NCBI GenBank assembly: GCA_026225155.1
Contig: JAMFSG010000185.1
Coordinates: 1-6,066 of the forward strand
Direction: 5' to 3'
Length of the DNA stretch: 6,066 bases
Origin: Verrucomicrobiota bacterium
GTDB taxonomy: Bacteria; Verrucomicrobiota; Verrucomicrobiia; Limisphaerales; UBA11358
Under the pieces are notes generated by a model, which was not told the DNA's origin, searched no databases, and saw nothing but the letters and a program-made list of their open reading frames with translations. The position numbers were made by a program, and so were the translations under genes. The stretch's first letter is position 1. The number at the start of each line of letters is the position of its first letter. Shown here in pieces: positions 1-5,934 of this stretch.

Positions 1-89
1 ACTGCGAATCCAAAAATGTTCCCGTCGGTGAACATTGGCTGGCCGAAGTGAAACAATACGAAAAAAAAGTTTTGAGCGAACGTCGTTGA
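1..89 (+). CDS. rhaA: L-rhamnose isomerase, C-terminal end only (partial)
   Basis: This is the 3' end of a gene that starts upstream of the window. The frame beginning at base 3 reads 28 codons to a TGA at 87-89. The tail, with PVGEHWLAEVKQYEK followed by KVLSERR, aligns residue for residue with my recollection of the E. coli RhaA C-terminus (PAGSEWLESVRAYEK followed by EILSRRG), including the preceding Cys. RhaA (EC 5.3.1.14) is a cytoplasmic metal-dependent isomerase that converts L-rhamnose to L-rhamnulose, the first step of rhamnose catabolism. The L-rhamnose symporter gene lies 15 bp downstream on the same strand, which supports the identification and suggests one operon. Only the last helix is visible, so no active-site residue can be checked. 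Confidence 0.82.
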   Translation, partial: CESKNVPVGEHWLAEVKQYEKKVLSERR

Positions 90-104
90 TCCAAAAATAA
101 TTAC

Positions 105-1274
105 ATGCAACCAAATCCATTACTCGGCGTCGTCTTTCACTGGCTCGGCGGCCTGGCGTCCGGCAGTTTTTATGTGCCTTACAAAGGCGTGCGCAAATGG
201 TCGTGGGAAACATTCTGGCTCGCGGGCGGAATGTTCAGTTGGTTCATCTGTCCGTGGATCGGCGCGTTGCTGCTCTCGCACGATCTCTTCGCCGTGCTGC
301 GCGAATCGGCGCGCTATGATTTTTGGATGACTTATTTGATGGGCGCGTTGTGGGGACTCGGCGGTTTGACGTTCGGTTTGACGATGCGCTATCTCGGGAT
401 GTCACTCGGCATGGCAATCGCGTTGGGTTATTGCGCAGCGTTCGGCACGTTGGTTCCGCCGTTGGTGCAAGGTGAATTTGCCTCCAAACTTTTGCAGCCG
501 CACGGCGGAAAAATTGTTTTGCTTGGCGTATTCGTCTGCCTGCTCGGCATCGTCATCGGCGGCATTGCGGGCGTGCGGAAGGAAAAAGAAATGAGCGGCA
601 AAACTTCGGCCATCGCGGAATTTAATCTGTGGAAAGGCCTCGGCATCGCGACGTTTTCCGGTGTGATGAGTTCTTGTTTTTCATTCGGTTTTCAATTCGG
701 CGACCCGATCAGCAAAATTTCCGCCGCGCACGGCACCGGTCCGTTGTGGGTTGGATTGCCCGTGATCACGGTGATTCTGCTCGGTGGTTTGACGACGAAT
801 TTCCTCTGGTGCGTGCTGCTGCATTTCAAAAACCGTTCGGCGCATCAATATTTCAGCGCGACAGTTCAACCCGTCGCCGGTCAAACGGACGGCGGCGACG
901 ATCACGGCAGTTCTGCAAAGGTTGCCGTATTTGAAATCGGGAGTTCCGTTCCGCTCGTTTCCAACTGGCTTTTCTGCGCACTGGCGGGAACATTCTGGTA
1001 TCTGCAATTTTTCTTTTATCAGATGGGCGAGAGCCAGATGGGCAGCTACAAATTTTCCAGTTGGACGCTGCACATGGCGAGCATCATCATCTTCAGCACG
1101 CTGTGGGGGATTTTTTTCAAGGAATGGCGCGGGGCAAAATCACCGACGAAACTGCTCGTCGTCTTGATGCTCGCGCTGCTGGTCGGCTCGACGGTCATCA
1201 TCGGCTTCGGCAACAAGATTTCGGCGGATGACGATGCGAAAGCTGCGGCCACCACTGCTGCCGTAGCAAAATAA
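105..1274 (+). CDS. rhaT: L-rhamnose/H+ symporter RhaT
   Basis: This is an inner-membrane proton symporter that imports L-rhamnose, a member of the drug/metabolite transporter superfamily. The 389-aa protein is almost entirely hydrophobic segments, consistent with about 10 transmembrane helices. Family blocks are clear: FYVPYKGVRKWSWETFW (22-38), a GLTMRYLGMSLGMAIALG block (91-108), EFNLWKGL (172-179), and FWYLQFFFYQMG near 297-308 followed by SWTLHM (319-324) and FKEW (338-341). E. coli RhaT has about 344 residues. The extra length here is mostly a polar loop (about 243-285, with the run GGDDHGSS) and an Ala/Lys-rich polar C-terminal tail (about 371-389). The ATG lies 15 bp after the rhaA stop, with no strong Shine-Dalgarno sequence. 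It is probably cotranscribed with rhaA as the uptake step for the same sugar. Function is inferred from similarity and context. Confidence 0.93.
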   Translation: MQPNPLLGVVFHWLGGLASGSFYVPYKGVRKWSWETFWLAGGMFSWFICPWIGALLLSHDLFAVLRESARYDFWMTYLMGALWGLGGLTFGLTMRYLGMSLGMAIALGYCAAFGTLVPPLVQGEFASKLLQPHGGKIVLLGVFVCLLGIVIGGIAGVRKEKEMSGKTSAIAEFNLWKGLGIATFSGVMSSCFSFGFQFGDPISKISAAHGTGPLWVGLPVITVILLGGLTTNFLWCVLLHFKNRSAHQYFSATVQPVAGQTDGGDDHGSSAKVAVFEIGSSVPLVSNWLFCALAGTFWYLQFFFYQMGESQMGSYKFSSWTLHMASIIIFSTLWGIFFKEWRGAKSPTKLLVVLMLALLVGSTVIIGFGNKISADDDAKAAATTAAVAK

Positions 1275-1290
1275 TTCATCAAGGGAAAAT

Positions 1291-1331
1291 AAAACGCCGC
1301 GCAGCAAAAATTGCCGCGCGGCGTTTTTCTT
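1291..1331. terminator. Bidirectional intrinsic terminator between rhaT and cysE
   Basis: A 12-bp perfect stem, AAAACGCCGCGC (1291-1302) with GCGCGGCGTTTT (1316-1327), continues after one A/C mismatch into a 4-bp GCAA/TTGC inner stem with an AAA loop. On the plus strand it is followed by a T-rich tract to about 1332. On the minus strand the stem ends in TTTT and is followed by ATTTT. The stem lies 16 bp after the rhaT stop and 10-14 bp from the cysE stop, so it can serve both convergent genes. Confidence 0.85.
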
Positions 1332-1341
1332 TAAACGCTTT

Positions 1342-2256
1342 TCAAATCTGAAAATCCACCGCCGTTTTTTTATCCGCCTTGTCGAGCACGCGCATGTCGA
1401 GGCCGTCGTAGATCACCAGTGAATTCGGCTGCACGCTGGCCATGATGAACACGTTGCCGCCGATCGTGCTGCCCGCCCCGATGACCGTGTCGCCGCCAAG
1501 AATCGTCGCGCCCGGATAAATCGTCACATGATCTTCGATGGTCGGATGGCGTTTTTTGCCGCGCAATTGTTGTCCGCCCGCCGTGGATTTCGCGCCGAGC
1601 GTCACGCCATGATACAGTTTTACGTGGTTACCAATGACCGCCGTTTCGCCGACGACCGTGCCGGTGCAATGATCCACAAAAAAATGCGAACCGATCTTCG
1701 CGCCCGGATGCAAATCCATGCCGGAACGAAAATGCGCCCATTCCGTCATGATGCGCGGGATCAGCGCGACATTTTTCAGATACAATTCATGCGCGAGCCG
1801 TTGCATTGCGATGGCCTCGATGAACGGATAGGAAACGATGATTTCCTCTTTGCTCGCCGCCGCCGGATCACCATCGAATGCAGCCTGGACATCTGTCTGC
1901 AAAATTTCGCGCACGCGCGGCAGGCTGCCGAGAAATTCCACCGTCAGTTCGTGCGCGGTTTTCGTGATGTTTTTTTTGGCGAGGCCGGCGGGCGGATTAT
2001 ATTCCAGGCTCTTGCGGATTTCGTCCTCCAGTTTTCCGAGGACGGAATCCAGCAACGCCGCCGTCTCCACTTTGACTTCCGACGAATGGATCAATTTCTC
2101 GTCAAAAAATCCGGGGAACAGCAGCCGCAGCAAATCGTGGGTGATCGCCGTCACGCCGCGTTTCGACGGCAGATTTTTCCCGTCCAAATGATTGATTCCG
2201 CCCGCCTTGGCGTAGGACGCGACGAGTTCGTTGGTGAGTTGCGTGACGGTTTCCAC
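1342..2256 (-). CDS. cysE: Serine O-acetyltransferase (long-form CysE family)
   Basis: This enzyme acetylates L-serine with acetyl-CoA to O-acetylserine (EC 2.3.1.30), the committed step of cysteine synthesis in the cytoplasm. Of 304 residues, about 1-175 form a helical N-terminal domain. From 181 onward there is a left-handed beta-helix of hexapeptide repeats. The core MDLHPGAKIG, FVDHCTGTVVGETAVIG and KRHPTI matches E. coli CysE, placing the catalytic and substrate residues at Asp181, His196, Glu204 and His237. The last residue is Ile (DFQI), as expected for the tail that docks into the CysK active site to form the cysteine synthase complex. The N-terminal domain is longer than in E. coli (273 aa), as in plant, Entamoeba and several Verrucomicrobiota/Bacteroidota forms. 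The start taken is GTG at 2256. The frame stays open 15 codons further upstream (to a TGA at 2301) without an ATG, GTG or TTG, so GTG fits best although no Shine-Dalgarno sequence is visible. It is convergent with rhaT and divergent from cca. No cysK or sulfate gene lies in the window. Confidence 0.93.
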   Translation of the reverse strand: METVTQLTNELVASYAKAGGINHLDGKNLPSKRGVTAITHDLLRLLFPGFFDEKLIHSSEVKVETAALLDSVLGKLEDEIRKSLEYNPPAGLAKKNITKTAHELTVEFLGSLPRVREILQTDVQAAFDGDPAAASKEEIIVSYPFIEAIAMQRLAHELYLKNVALIPRIMTEWAHFRSGMDLHPGAKIGSHFFVDHCTGTVVGETAVIGNHVKLYHGVTLGAKSTAGGQQLRGKKRHPTIEDHVTIYPGATILGGDTVIGAGSTIGGNVFIMASVQPNSLVIYDGLDMRVLDKADKKTAVDFQI

Positions 2257-2383
2257 GCGGAAGGATTTATCAGAAACCCGCGCCGGCAGAAAGTTTAATC
2301 AAACCATGCGCCGGAAAGTTTGCGGCTGGCGAATTTCGATTTACGAGTTAGCTGGTAATCCGCGCGTAAATCGTAAATCGTAA
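2257..2383. promoter_or_regulatory. Divergent cysE/cca intergenic region
   Basis: These 127 bp separate two divergently transcribed genes and must hold, or lie next to, both promoters. I find no convincing -35/-10 pair on either strand. The region contains a short direct repeat (CGCCGGCAGAAAGTTT at 2281-2296 and CGCCGGAAAGTTT at 2309-2321, differing by a 3-nt gap). Its right half is the heptad/inverted-repeat element annotated separately. Presence of promoters is inferred from gene orientation only. Confidence 0.35.
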
Positions 2384-2386
2384 ATG
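2337..2386. repeat. Inverted repeat with GTAAATC heptad array at the cca start codon
   Basis: The left arm CGATTTACGA (2337-2346) is the exact reverse complement of TCGTAAATCG (2371-2380), with a 24-nt loop. The right arm lies in three head-to-tail 7-bp units, GTAAATC, GTAAATC and GTAAATG (2366-2386). The last unit contains the ATG start codon of the CCA-adding enzyme. The A/T-rich heptads contrast with the GC-rich surroundings. I recall seeing similar heptad strings between genes in Verrucomicrobiota-type genomes, but cannot confirm this here. Confidence 0.75.
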
Positions 2387-3784
2387 AAATCGGATCCGCC
2401 CAAAGCCATTGCGAAAGAAATCGTCGCGCGCCTGCAAGCCGACGGCTTCGCCGCGTTCTGGGTCGGCGGCTGCGTGCGCGATTTTTTGCTCGGACGCGAA
2501 CCGCAGGATTTTGACATCGCCACGGATGCAAAGCCGGAGCAGGTGGAAAAACTTTTTTCCAAAACCATTCCTGTCGGCAAAAAATTCGGCGTCATCATCG
2601 TCGTTGAAAACGCGCAGCAATTCCAGGTCGCCACGTTTCGCGCGGAAACGGATTACCAGGATGGCCGCCGTCCGGAAAAAATTATTTTTGCCAACGCGGA
2701 AGCCGATGCGTCGCGCCGGGATTTTACCGTGAACGGACTTTTTTACGATCCGCTTGCTGAAAAAATCCACGACTGGGTTGGCGGCGAAAAAGATTTGCGC
2801 GCGAAAATGATCCGCACCATCGGCAAACCCGAAGAACGTTTTGGCGAAGATCATTTGCGGTTGCTGCGCGCCATCCGTTTTGCGGCGCAATTGAATTTTG
2901 AGATCGAAGCGGAAACGTTTTCTGCGATCCAAAAACTGGCGCCAAAAATCAAACTCATCAGCGCGGAACGCGTGCGAGATGAATTGATAAAATTATTCGC
3001 ACCGCCGGGAGCGCCGGCTTCCAGCCGGCGAGTTGCGGAGATTTTTCAAAAAAACGCCGGCAGGATGCCGGCGCTCCCGGTTTCCGCCGCGCGCGGCTTG
3101 GTTTTGCTGCGCGACAGCGGATTGCTGGAACCGATTTTTCCGGAACTGGCGGCGACAATTGATTGCGAGCAGTCGCCGGATTTTCATCCCGAAGGCAGCG
3201 TGTTCAATCACATTTGTTTGATGCTGGAAAAGCTTCCGGCGGACGCGAATGAATCTTTGCCGTGGGCGGTTTTGTTGCACGACATCGCCAAGCCGGTGAC
3301 ATTTGAACATGACGCGGCGACGGGCAAAATCCATTTTTACGGCCACGAAAATATCGGCGCGGAAATGGCGGAAAAAATTTTGAGACGGCTGCGATTTCCG
3401 AAAAAGCAGACGGAAGAAATCGTCGTGTGCGTGAAGAATCACATGCAGTTCAAGGATGTGAAACAAATGCGCAAGGCGACTTTGCGTCGGCTTTTATTGC
3501 GCGAGACTTTTCCGCTGGAATTGGAATTGCACAAATTGGATTGCCTGGGTTCGTCAGGCGATCTGGAGCATTACCATTTTTTGTTGGAGCAGGCGGAAGA
3601 ATTAAAAAAACAACCGGCGATCCGCCCGCCGCTTTTGACGGGAGCCGATTTGATCAAGCTTGGAATGCGCTCGGGCAAAGAATTGGGTGCGCTGCTGCAC
3701 GAAATCCGCGAACTGCAATTGGCGGATGAATTAAAAACGCCCGGTGAAGCGGAAGCTTGGGTGAAGAAAAAACTGGCGGCTTAA
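2384..3784 (+). CDS. cca: CCA-adding enzyme / poly(A) polymerase, class II, with HD domain
   Basis: This cytoplasmic nucleotidyltransferase adds or repairs the 3' CCA of tRNA (EC 2.7.7.72); a poly(A) polymerase or A-adding-only role cannot be excluded by reading. The N-terminal polymerase-beta-like head carries GGCVRDFLLG (28-37) and the metal-binding DxD at Asp42/Asp44 (QDFDIAT). RRDFTVNGLFYDP (111-123) and the tRNA-NT signature GEDHLRLLRAIRFA (154-167) follow, then ERVRDEL (195-201). A C-terminal HD-type domain shows FNHICLM (His276), LLHDIAKP (His299-Asp300) and GHENIGAEMA (His321). Total length 466 aa is typical for the HD-containing form. An in-frame palindromic repeat inserts about 25 residues (208-233) between the ERVRDEL helix and the RGLVLLRDSGLL helix, where related enzymes have only a short loop. 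The ATG at 2384 follows a TAA directly and no ATG/GTG/TTG lies before the GG motif, so the start is secure despite no Shine-Dalgarno sequence. The stop overlaps the convergent DUF1080 stop. Confidence 0.92.
   Translation: MKSDPPKAIAKEIVARLQADGFAAFWVGGCVRDFLLGREPQDFDIATDAKPEQVEKLFSKTIPVGKKFGVIIVVENAQQFQVATFRAETDYQDGRRPEKIIFANAEADASRRDFTVNGLFYDPLAEKIHDWVGGEKDLRAKMIRTIGKPEERFGEDHLRLLRAIRFAAQLNFEIEAETFSAIQKLAPKIKLISAERVRDELIKLFAPPGAPASSRRVAEIFQKNAGRMPALPVSAARGLVLLRDSGLLEPIFPELAATIDCEQSPDFHPEGSVFNHICLMLEKLPADANESLPWAVLLHDIAKPVTFEHDAATGKIHFYGHENIGAEMAEKILRRLRFPKKQTEEIVVCVKNHMQFKDVKQMRKATLRRLLLRETFPLELELHKLDCLGSSGDLEHYHFLLEQAEELKKQPAIRPPLLTGADLIKLGMRSGKELGALLHEIRELQLADELKTPGEAEAWVKKKLAA
3005..3080. 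repeat. REP/BIME-like double-hairpin element inserted in frame in cca
   Basis: The outer arms CCGGGAGCGCCGGC (3005-3018) and GCCGGCGCTCCCGG (3067-3080) are a perfect 14-bp inverted repeat. Each side also folds into its own hairpin: CGCCGGCT (3012-3019) with AGCCGGCG (3023-3030), loop TCC; and CGCCGGCA (3055-3062) with TGCCGGCG (3066-3073), loop GGA. A 24-nt A-rich spacer separates them. This head-to-head pair of GC-rich hairpins is the layout of bacterial REP/BIME elements. In the cca frame it encodes GAPASSRR, then a spacer, then AGRMPALP. The antisense frame reads very similar peptides because the unit is palindromic. Confidence 0.8.
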
Positions 3785-4455
3785 TATTTCAGCGGCGTGA
3801 AAATGATGGATTTGATTTCGATCTCGCCGCCTTCGCTCTGGATGCCGATGTAGCCGGAATTGAGCGTGCATTCCGTCGTTTCGTTCACAAATTTGTCATT
3901 GATGAACGATTCGACCTGATTGTGCCGGCAGATGGTTTCAGATTTGTTCCATTCGCCGACCTGATGTTCCGCCGACTGGCCGCGCATCGGAACCGGCGTA
4001 TTTTTATCCATGCCTTTGTGTTCTTTGGATTCCGCGCCTTCCATCAAAAACAAATCGCCTTGCCGGTCGTGCTTGCCTTGAACTTGAATGCACTGCGGCC
4101 AGATTTTGTCGGGGTCTTGGATGTGGACAAGCACGCCGGTGTTGTCGGCTTTGGGCGCGATTTTGACGAAACGCCAGATGACGGTGAGAAAATAATTGCT
4201 GTAAACCTGCGTCGTGCGGAGATAACCGACGGGCGTGCCGGTGCAATGGATGACGCCATTCGTCACGCTCCACGTTTGCAGCGGATCGGCATTTTTCGCC
4301 ATGCAAAAAGTGAAGCCGGAAAAATCCTTGCCGTTGAACAGCGCGACTTCGTTTTCCGGCGTGTGAGCCGGCGGAGAATCCGCGTCGGGGTTTTGCGCGA
4401 AAGTATTTTTTGTCAGCACCAGAGCGAGGCAAAATAAAATGACGGCAGACTTCAT
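3781..4455 (-). CDS. Secreted DUF1080 (3-keto-disaccharide hydrolase-type) protein
   Basis: This 224-aa protein has an N-terminal signal peptide (hydrophobic core about 4-16, likely cleavage after TFA at 20), so it probably acts in the periplasm or outside the cell. The rest is one beta-sandwich DUF1080 domain (Pfam 3-keto-disaccharide hydrolase family). Its blocks are ALFNGKDFSGF (38-48), WSVTNGVIHCTGTPVGYLRT (62-81), NTGVLVHI (105-112), WPQCIQVQ (119-126), then EWN, and GYIGIQSEGGEIEIKSI (201-217) near the end. Some family members hydrolyse 3-keto-glycosides, but the family is broad and the substrate here is unknown. The ATG at 4455 precedes a classic signal peptide, which fixes the start; no clear Shine-Dalgarno sequence is seen. 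It lies 79 bp downstream of the glycosyltransferase on the same strand and could be its operon partner or separately transcribed. Its TAA overlaps the stop of the convergent cca gene by 4 bp. Confidence 0.88.
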   Translation of the reverse strand: MKSAVILFCLALVLTKNTFAQNPDADSPPAHTPENEVALFNGKDFSGFTFCMAKNADPLQTWSVTNGVIHCTGTPVGYLRTTQVYSNYFLTVIWRFVKIAPKADNTGVLVHIQDPDKIWPQCIQVQGKHDRQGDLFLMEGAESKEHKGMDKNTPVPMRGQSAEHQVGEWNKSETICRHNQVESFINDKFVNETTECTLNSGYIGIQSEGGEIEIKSIIFTPLKY

Positions 4456-4519
4456 GTTTGAAAAATAACTGCGCAGGCGGAAAGAAACAAAGATTATTCC
4501 GTTTAAGGATTTTAATGAA

Positions 4520-4557
4520 GCGTGCGAAAAAGTTTTAGTTGAAAACTTTTTTCACGC
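4520..4557 (-). terminator. Possible hairpin terminator overlapping the glycosyltransferase stop
   Basis: GCGTG (4520-4524) pairs with CACGC (4553-4557), and AAAAAGTTTT (4527-4536) pairs with AAAACTTTTT (4542-4551), around a 5-nt loop that includes the stop codon end. A small internal asymmetry (G,C against T) separates the two stems. On the minus strand no clean T-run follows the stem, only TTCATTAAAA. It may be a weak terminator, an attenuator between the glycosyltransferase and DUF1080 genes, or coincidence. Confidence 0.35.
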
Positions 4558-5548
4558 GTTCAAAAACCAGCGCGGGCGAAATGGTGCGCAGACATTCGTT
4601 TGTGTTTTCGATCTGGCATTTGGATTTCAAACACGGCGAGCAGGGGAGATCAAGGCGCAGGACGTTATCAAGCTGGCCGTAAGGGCCGGTGCGGCGCGGT
4701 TCGGTCGGGCCGAACAATGCCACGGTCGGTTTGTTGAGCGCGGCGGCGGCGTGCAACGGACCAGTGTCGTTGGTGATCATCAGGTCGCAAAGACGGATCC
4801 ATTCGATCATCTCTGGCAACGACGTTGCGCCGCATAAATTCACGCAACGCCCCGGTTCGGCGCTGGAAATGATTTCGCCGAGCAATTTGTCATCCTTGCT
4901 GCCGAGAACCGCGATGCGCGTGTCGGGAAATTTTTTGACGAGCTGCGAAACAAGTTCGGAGAATTTTTCGACCGGCCAGCGCTTGTTGTCCCAACGCGCG
5001 CCGGGCTGGAGCGTGATCCATTTCGTGCCGTCCGTTTTCCATTTTGATTTCACGGCAGCGGCAATTTTTGGGCGTGGTGGCAGCCATTGAAAATTTTTGT
5101 GAACGGGCACGCCAAGTTTCGGCAAAACTGACAGATACCAATCCACGGCGTGCGTGTGAAAACTTTCGCGCGGCACGGCGATGTCATAAAAAGCGCGTGC
5201 GCCTTCGCGGGCTTCGTCGAGGCCGATGAGAAAATTTCCGCGCGACAGCCACGCGAACGCGCCGCTGCGCAATAAGCATTGCAGGTCAATGACGAGATCG
5301 AATTTTTGCGCGCGCAGCCAGCGGATGCTGCCGAGCATTTCCGGCCAGTTTTGCGGATGTCCCCAGCGACGGCGTTCAAAACGGACAATGCCAGCGAGGT
5401 CGGGATCGTCTTCGAGCAGCGGCGCGAAGTTGGAATCGAGCCACCAGAAAATTTCGGATTTTGGAAAATGCAGTTTCAGCAAACGCAGCACGGGCAACGC
5501 CTGGATGACGTCGCCGAGCGAACTGGGTTTGAGAATTAATATTTTCAA
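4535..5548 (-). CDS. GT9 family glycosyltransferase (ADP-heptose:LPS heptosyltransferase-like)
   Basis: This GT-B-fold enzyme of family GT9 (WaaC/WaaF/WaaQ type) is expected to transfer a heptose from an ADP-heptose donor to lipid A-core or a related glycan at the cytoplasmic face of the inner membrane. The 337-aa protein opens with KILILKPSSLGDVIQALPVL, carrying the catalytic-type Asp13 of the GD motif. LQPGARWDNKRWP (180-192) holds the basic donor-binding residue (Lys189). The hallmark NDTGPLHAAAALNKP (260-274) followed by ALFGPTEPRRTGPYG (277-291) forms the nucleotide-sugar site. A cysteine cluster (Cys303, 306, 311, 319) sits near the C-terminus, as in many GT9 members. Acceptor and exact donor cannot be told from sequence. 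The start taken is TTG at 5548: it gives the canonical MKILILKPSSLGD N-terminus, and no ATG or GTG exists between it and the in-frame stop at 5579-5581. The inverted heptad array touches this start codon. Confidence 0.9.
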   Translation of the reverse strand: MKILILKPSSLGDVIQALPVLRLLKLHFPKSEIFWWLDSNFAPLLEDDPDLAGIVRFERRRWGHPQNWPEMLGSIRWLRAQKFDLVIDLQCLLRSGAFAWLSRGNFLIGLDEAREGARAFYDIAVPRESFHTHAVDWYLSVLPKLGVPVHKNFQWLPPRPKIAAAVKSKWKTDGTKWITLQPGARWDNKRWPVEKFSELVSQLVKKFPDTRIAVLGSKDDKLLGEIISSAEPGRCVNLCGATSLPEMIEWIRLCDLMITNDTGPLHAAAALNKPTVALFGPTEPRRTGPYGQLDNVLRLDLPCSPCLKSKCQIENTNECLRTISPALVFERVKKVFN

Positions 5549-5578
5549 GGCAGAAGGAAGAATGCGAAATGCAGAAAA
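5547..5578 (+). repeat. Left inverted heptad array flanking the four helix bundle gene
   Basis: These 32 bp read as consecutive 7-bp units starting at 5547 (AAGGCAG, AAGGAAG, AATGCGA, AATGCAG, then AAAA). They match the reverse complement of 5918-5949 at 28 of 32 positions by my hand alignment. The array begins within the TTG start codon of the glycosyltransferase and ends one base before the four helix bundle stop codon. Confidence 0.8.
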
Positions 5579-5934
5579 TTATTCGTTGCGCGCACGTTTG
5601 GAAATGGTGACAAGGATTGCAATCAACTCGTTGGTTTCTTTGAACAAAGGTTCGAGGCGTTGCTTGGAAATGATTTCTTCGTCAGACAGCAATTCAAGCC
5701 AGTAGGCTGTTTCATCGGCTTCTTTCAGGCAATCACCGATTTTTGAAATGAACTCGGCTTTTGAACGTCCGCGCCTAGCTTCCCGATAATTTGCCCAACG
5801 GAAGTTCCCGAGCGCAAGACTTGTTTGCCGAGAACCTGGGCGACCGTGTCTTTCGGCAGCGCGGCGTAAAGTTTGATGATTCGACGGGCAAAACTTTTGG
5901 TGCGGTCGGCCCAATCTTTTTCTGCATTCTGCAT
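5579..5934 (-). pseudogene. Four helix bundle protein (23S rRNA IVP-type), frameshifted
   Basis: The gene reads in two frames. From ATG at 5934 the first frame gives RTKSFARRIIKLYAALPK and QVLGKQVLRSGTSVG. After the GGG at 5796-5794 the family continues only in the next frame: NYREARRGRSKAEFISKIG, CLKEADETAYWLELL and ETNELIAILVTISKRARNE, ending at TAA 5581-5579. One added G (GGG to GGGG) restores the hallmark SVGANYREA and a 118-residue product, the normal family length, so a single-base deletion in a homopolymer explains the break. The family (four helix bundle protein, TIGR02436/Pfam 23S_rRNA_IVP) was first seen in intervening sequences of 23S rRNA genes; its biochemical role is poorly known, though a related helical bundle (Avd) serves diversity-generating retroelements. 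No retroelement or 23S rRNA is visible here. Inverted heptad arrays bracket the gene. It may be decayed, phase-variable or carry a sequencing error. Confidence 0.88.

Noticed and set aside
303..1341. Extra genes in overlapping frames within rhaT
   Set aside because: All are short, lack conserved motifs, and lie inside a symporter gene whose own frame is conserved throughout.
1528..2298. A 256-codon plus-strand open frame opposite cysE
   Set aside because: It is antisense to a clearly conserved enzyme, its product is rich in Arg/Phe/His with no recognisable motif, and it is explained by the GC-skewed third codon positions of cysE.
3757..4437. A 226-codon plus-strand open frame opposite the DUF1080 gene
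   Set aside because: It overlaps the cca 3' end and a well-supported secreted protein, has no family resemblance, and has the composition of an antisense shadow.
4475..4520. Possible promoter for the DUF1080 gene (TTCATT, 17 bp, TAATCT on the minus strand)
   Set aside because: Spacing is ideal, but each hexamer matches the sigma-70 consensus at only 3 of 6 positions, which A/T-rich DNA gives by chance.
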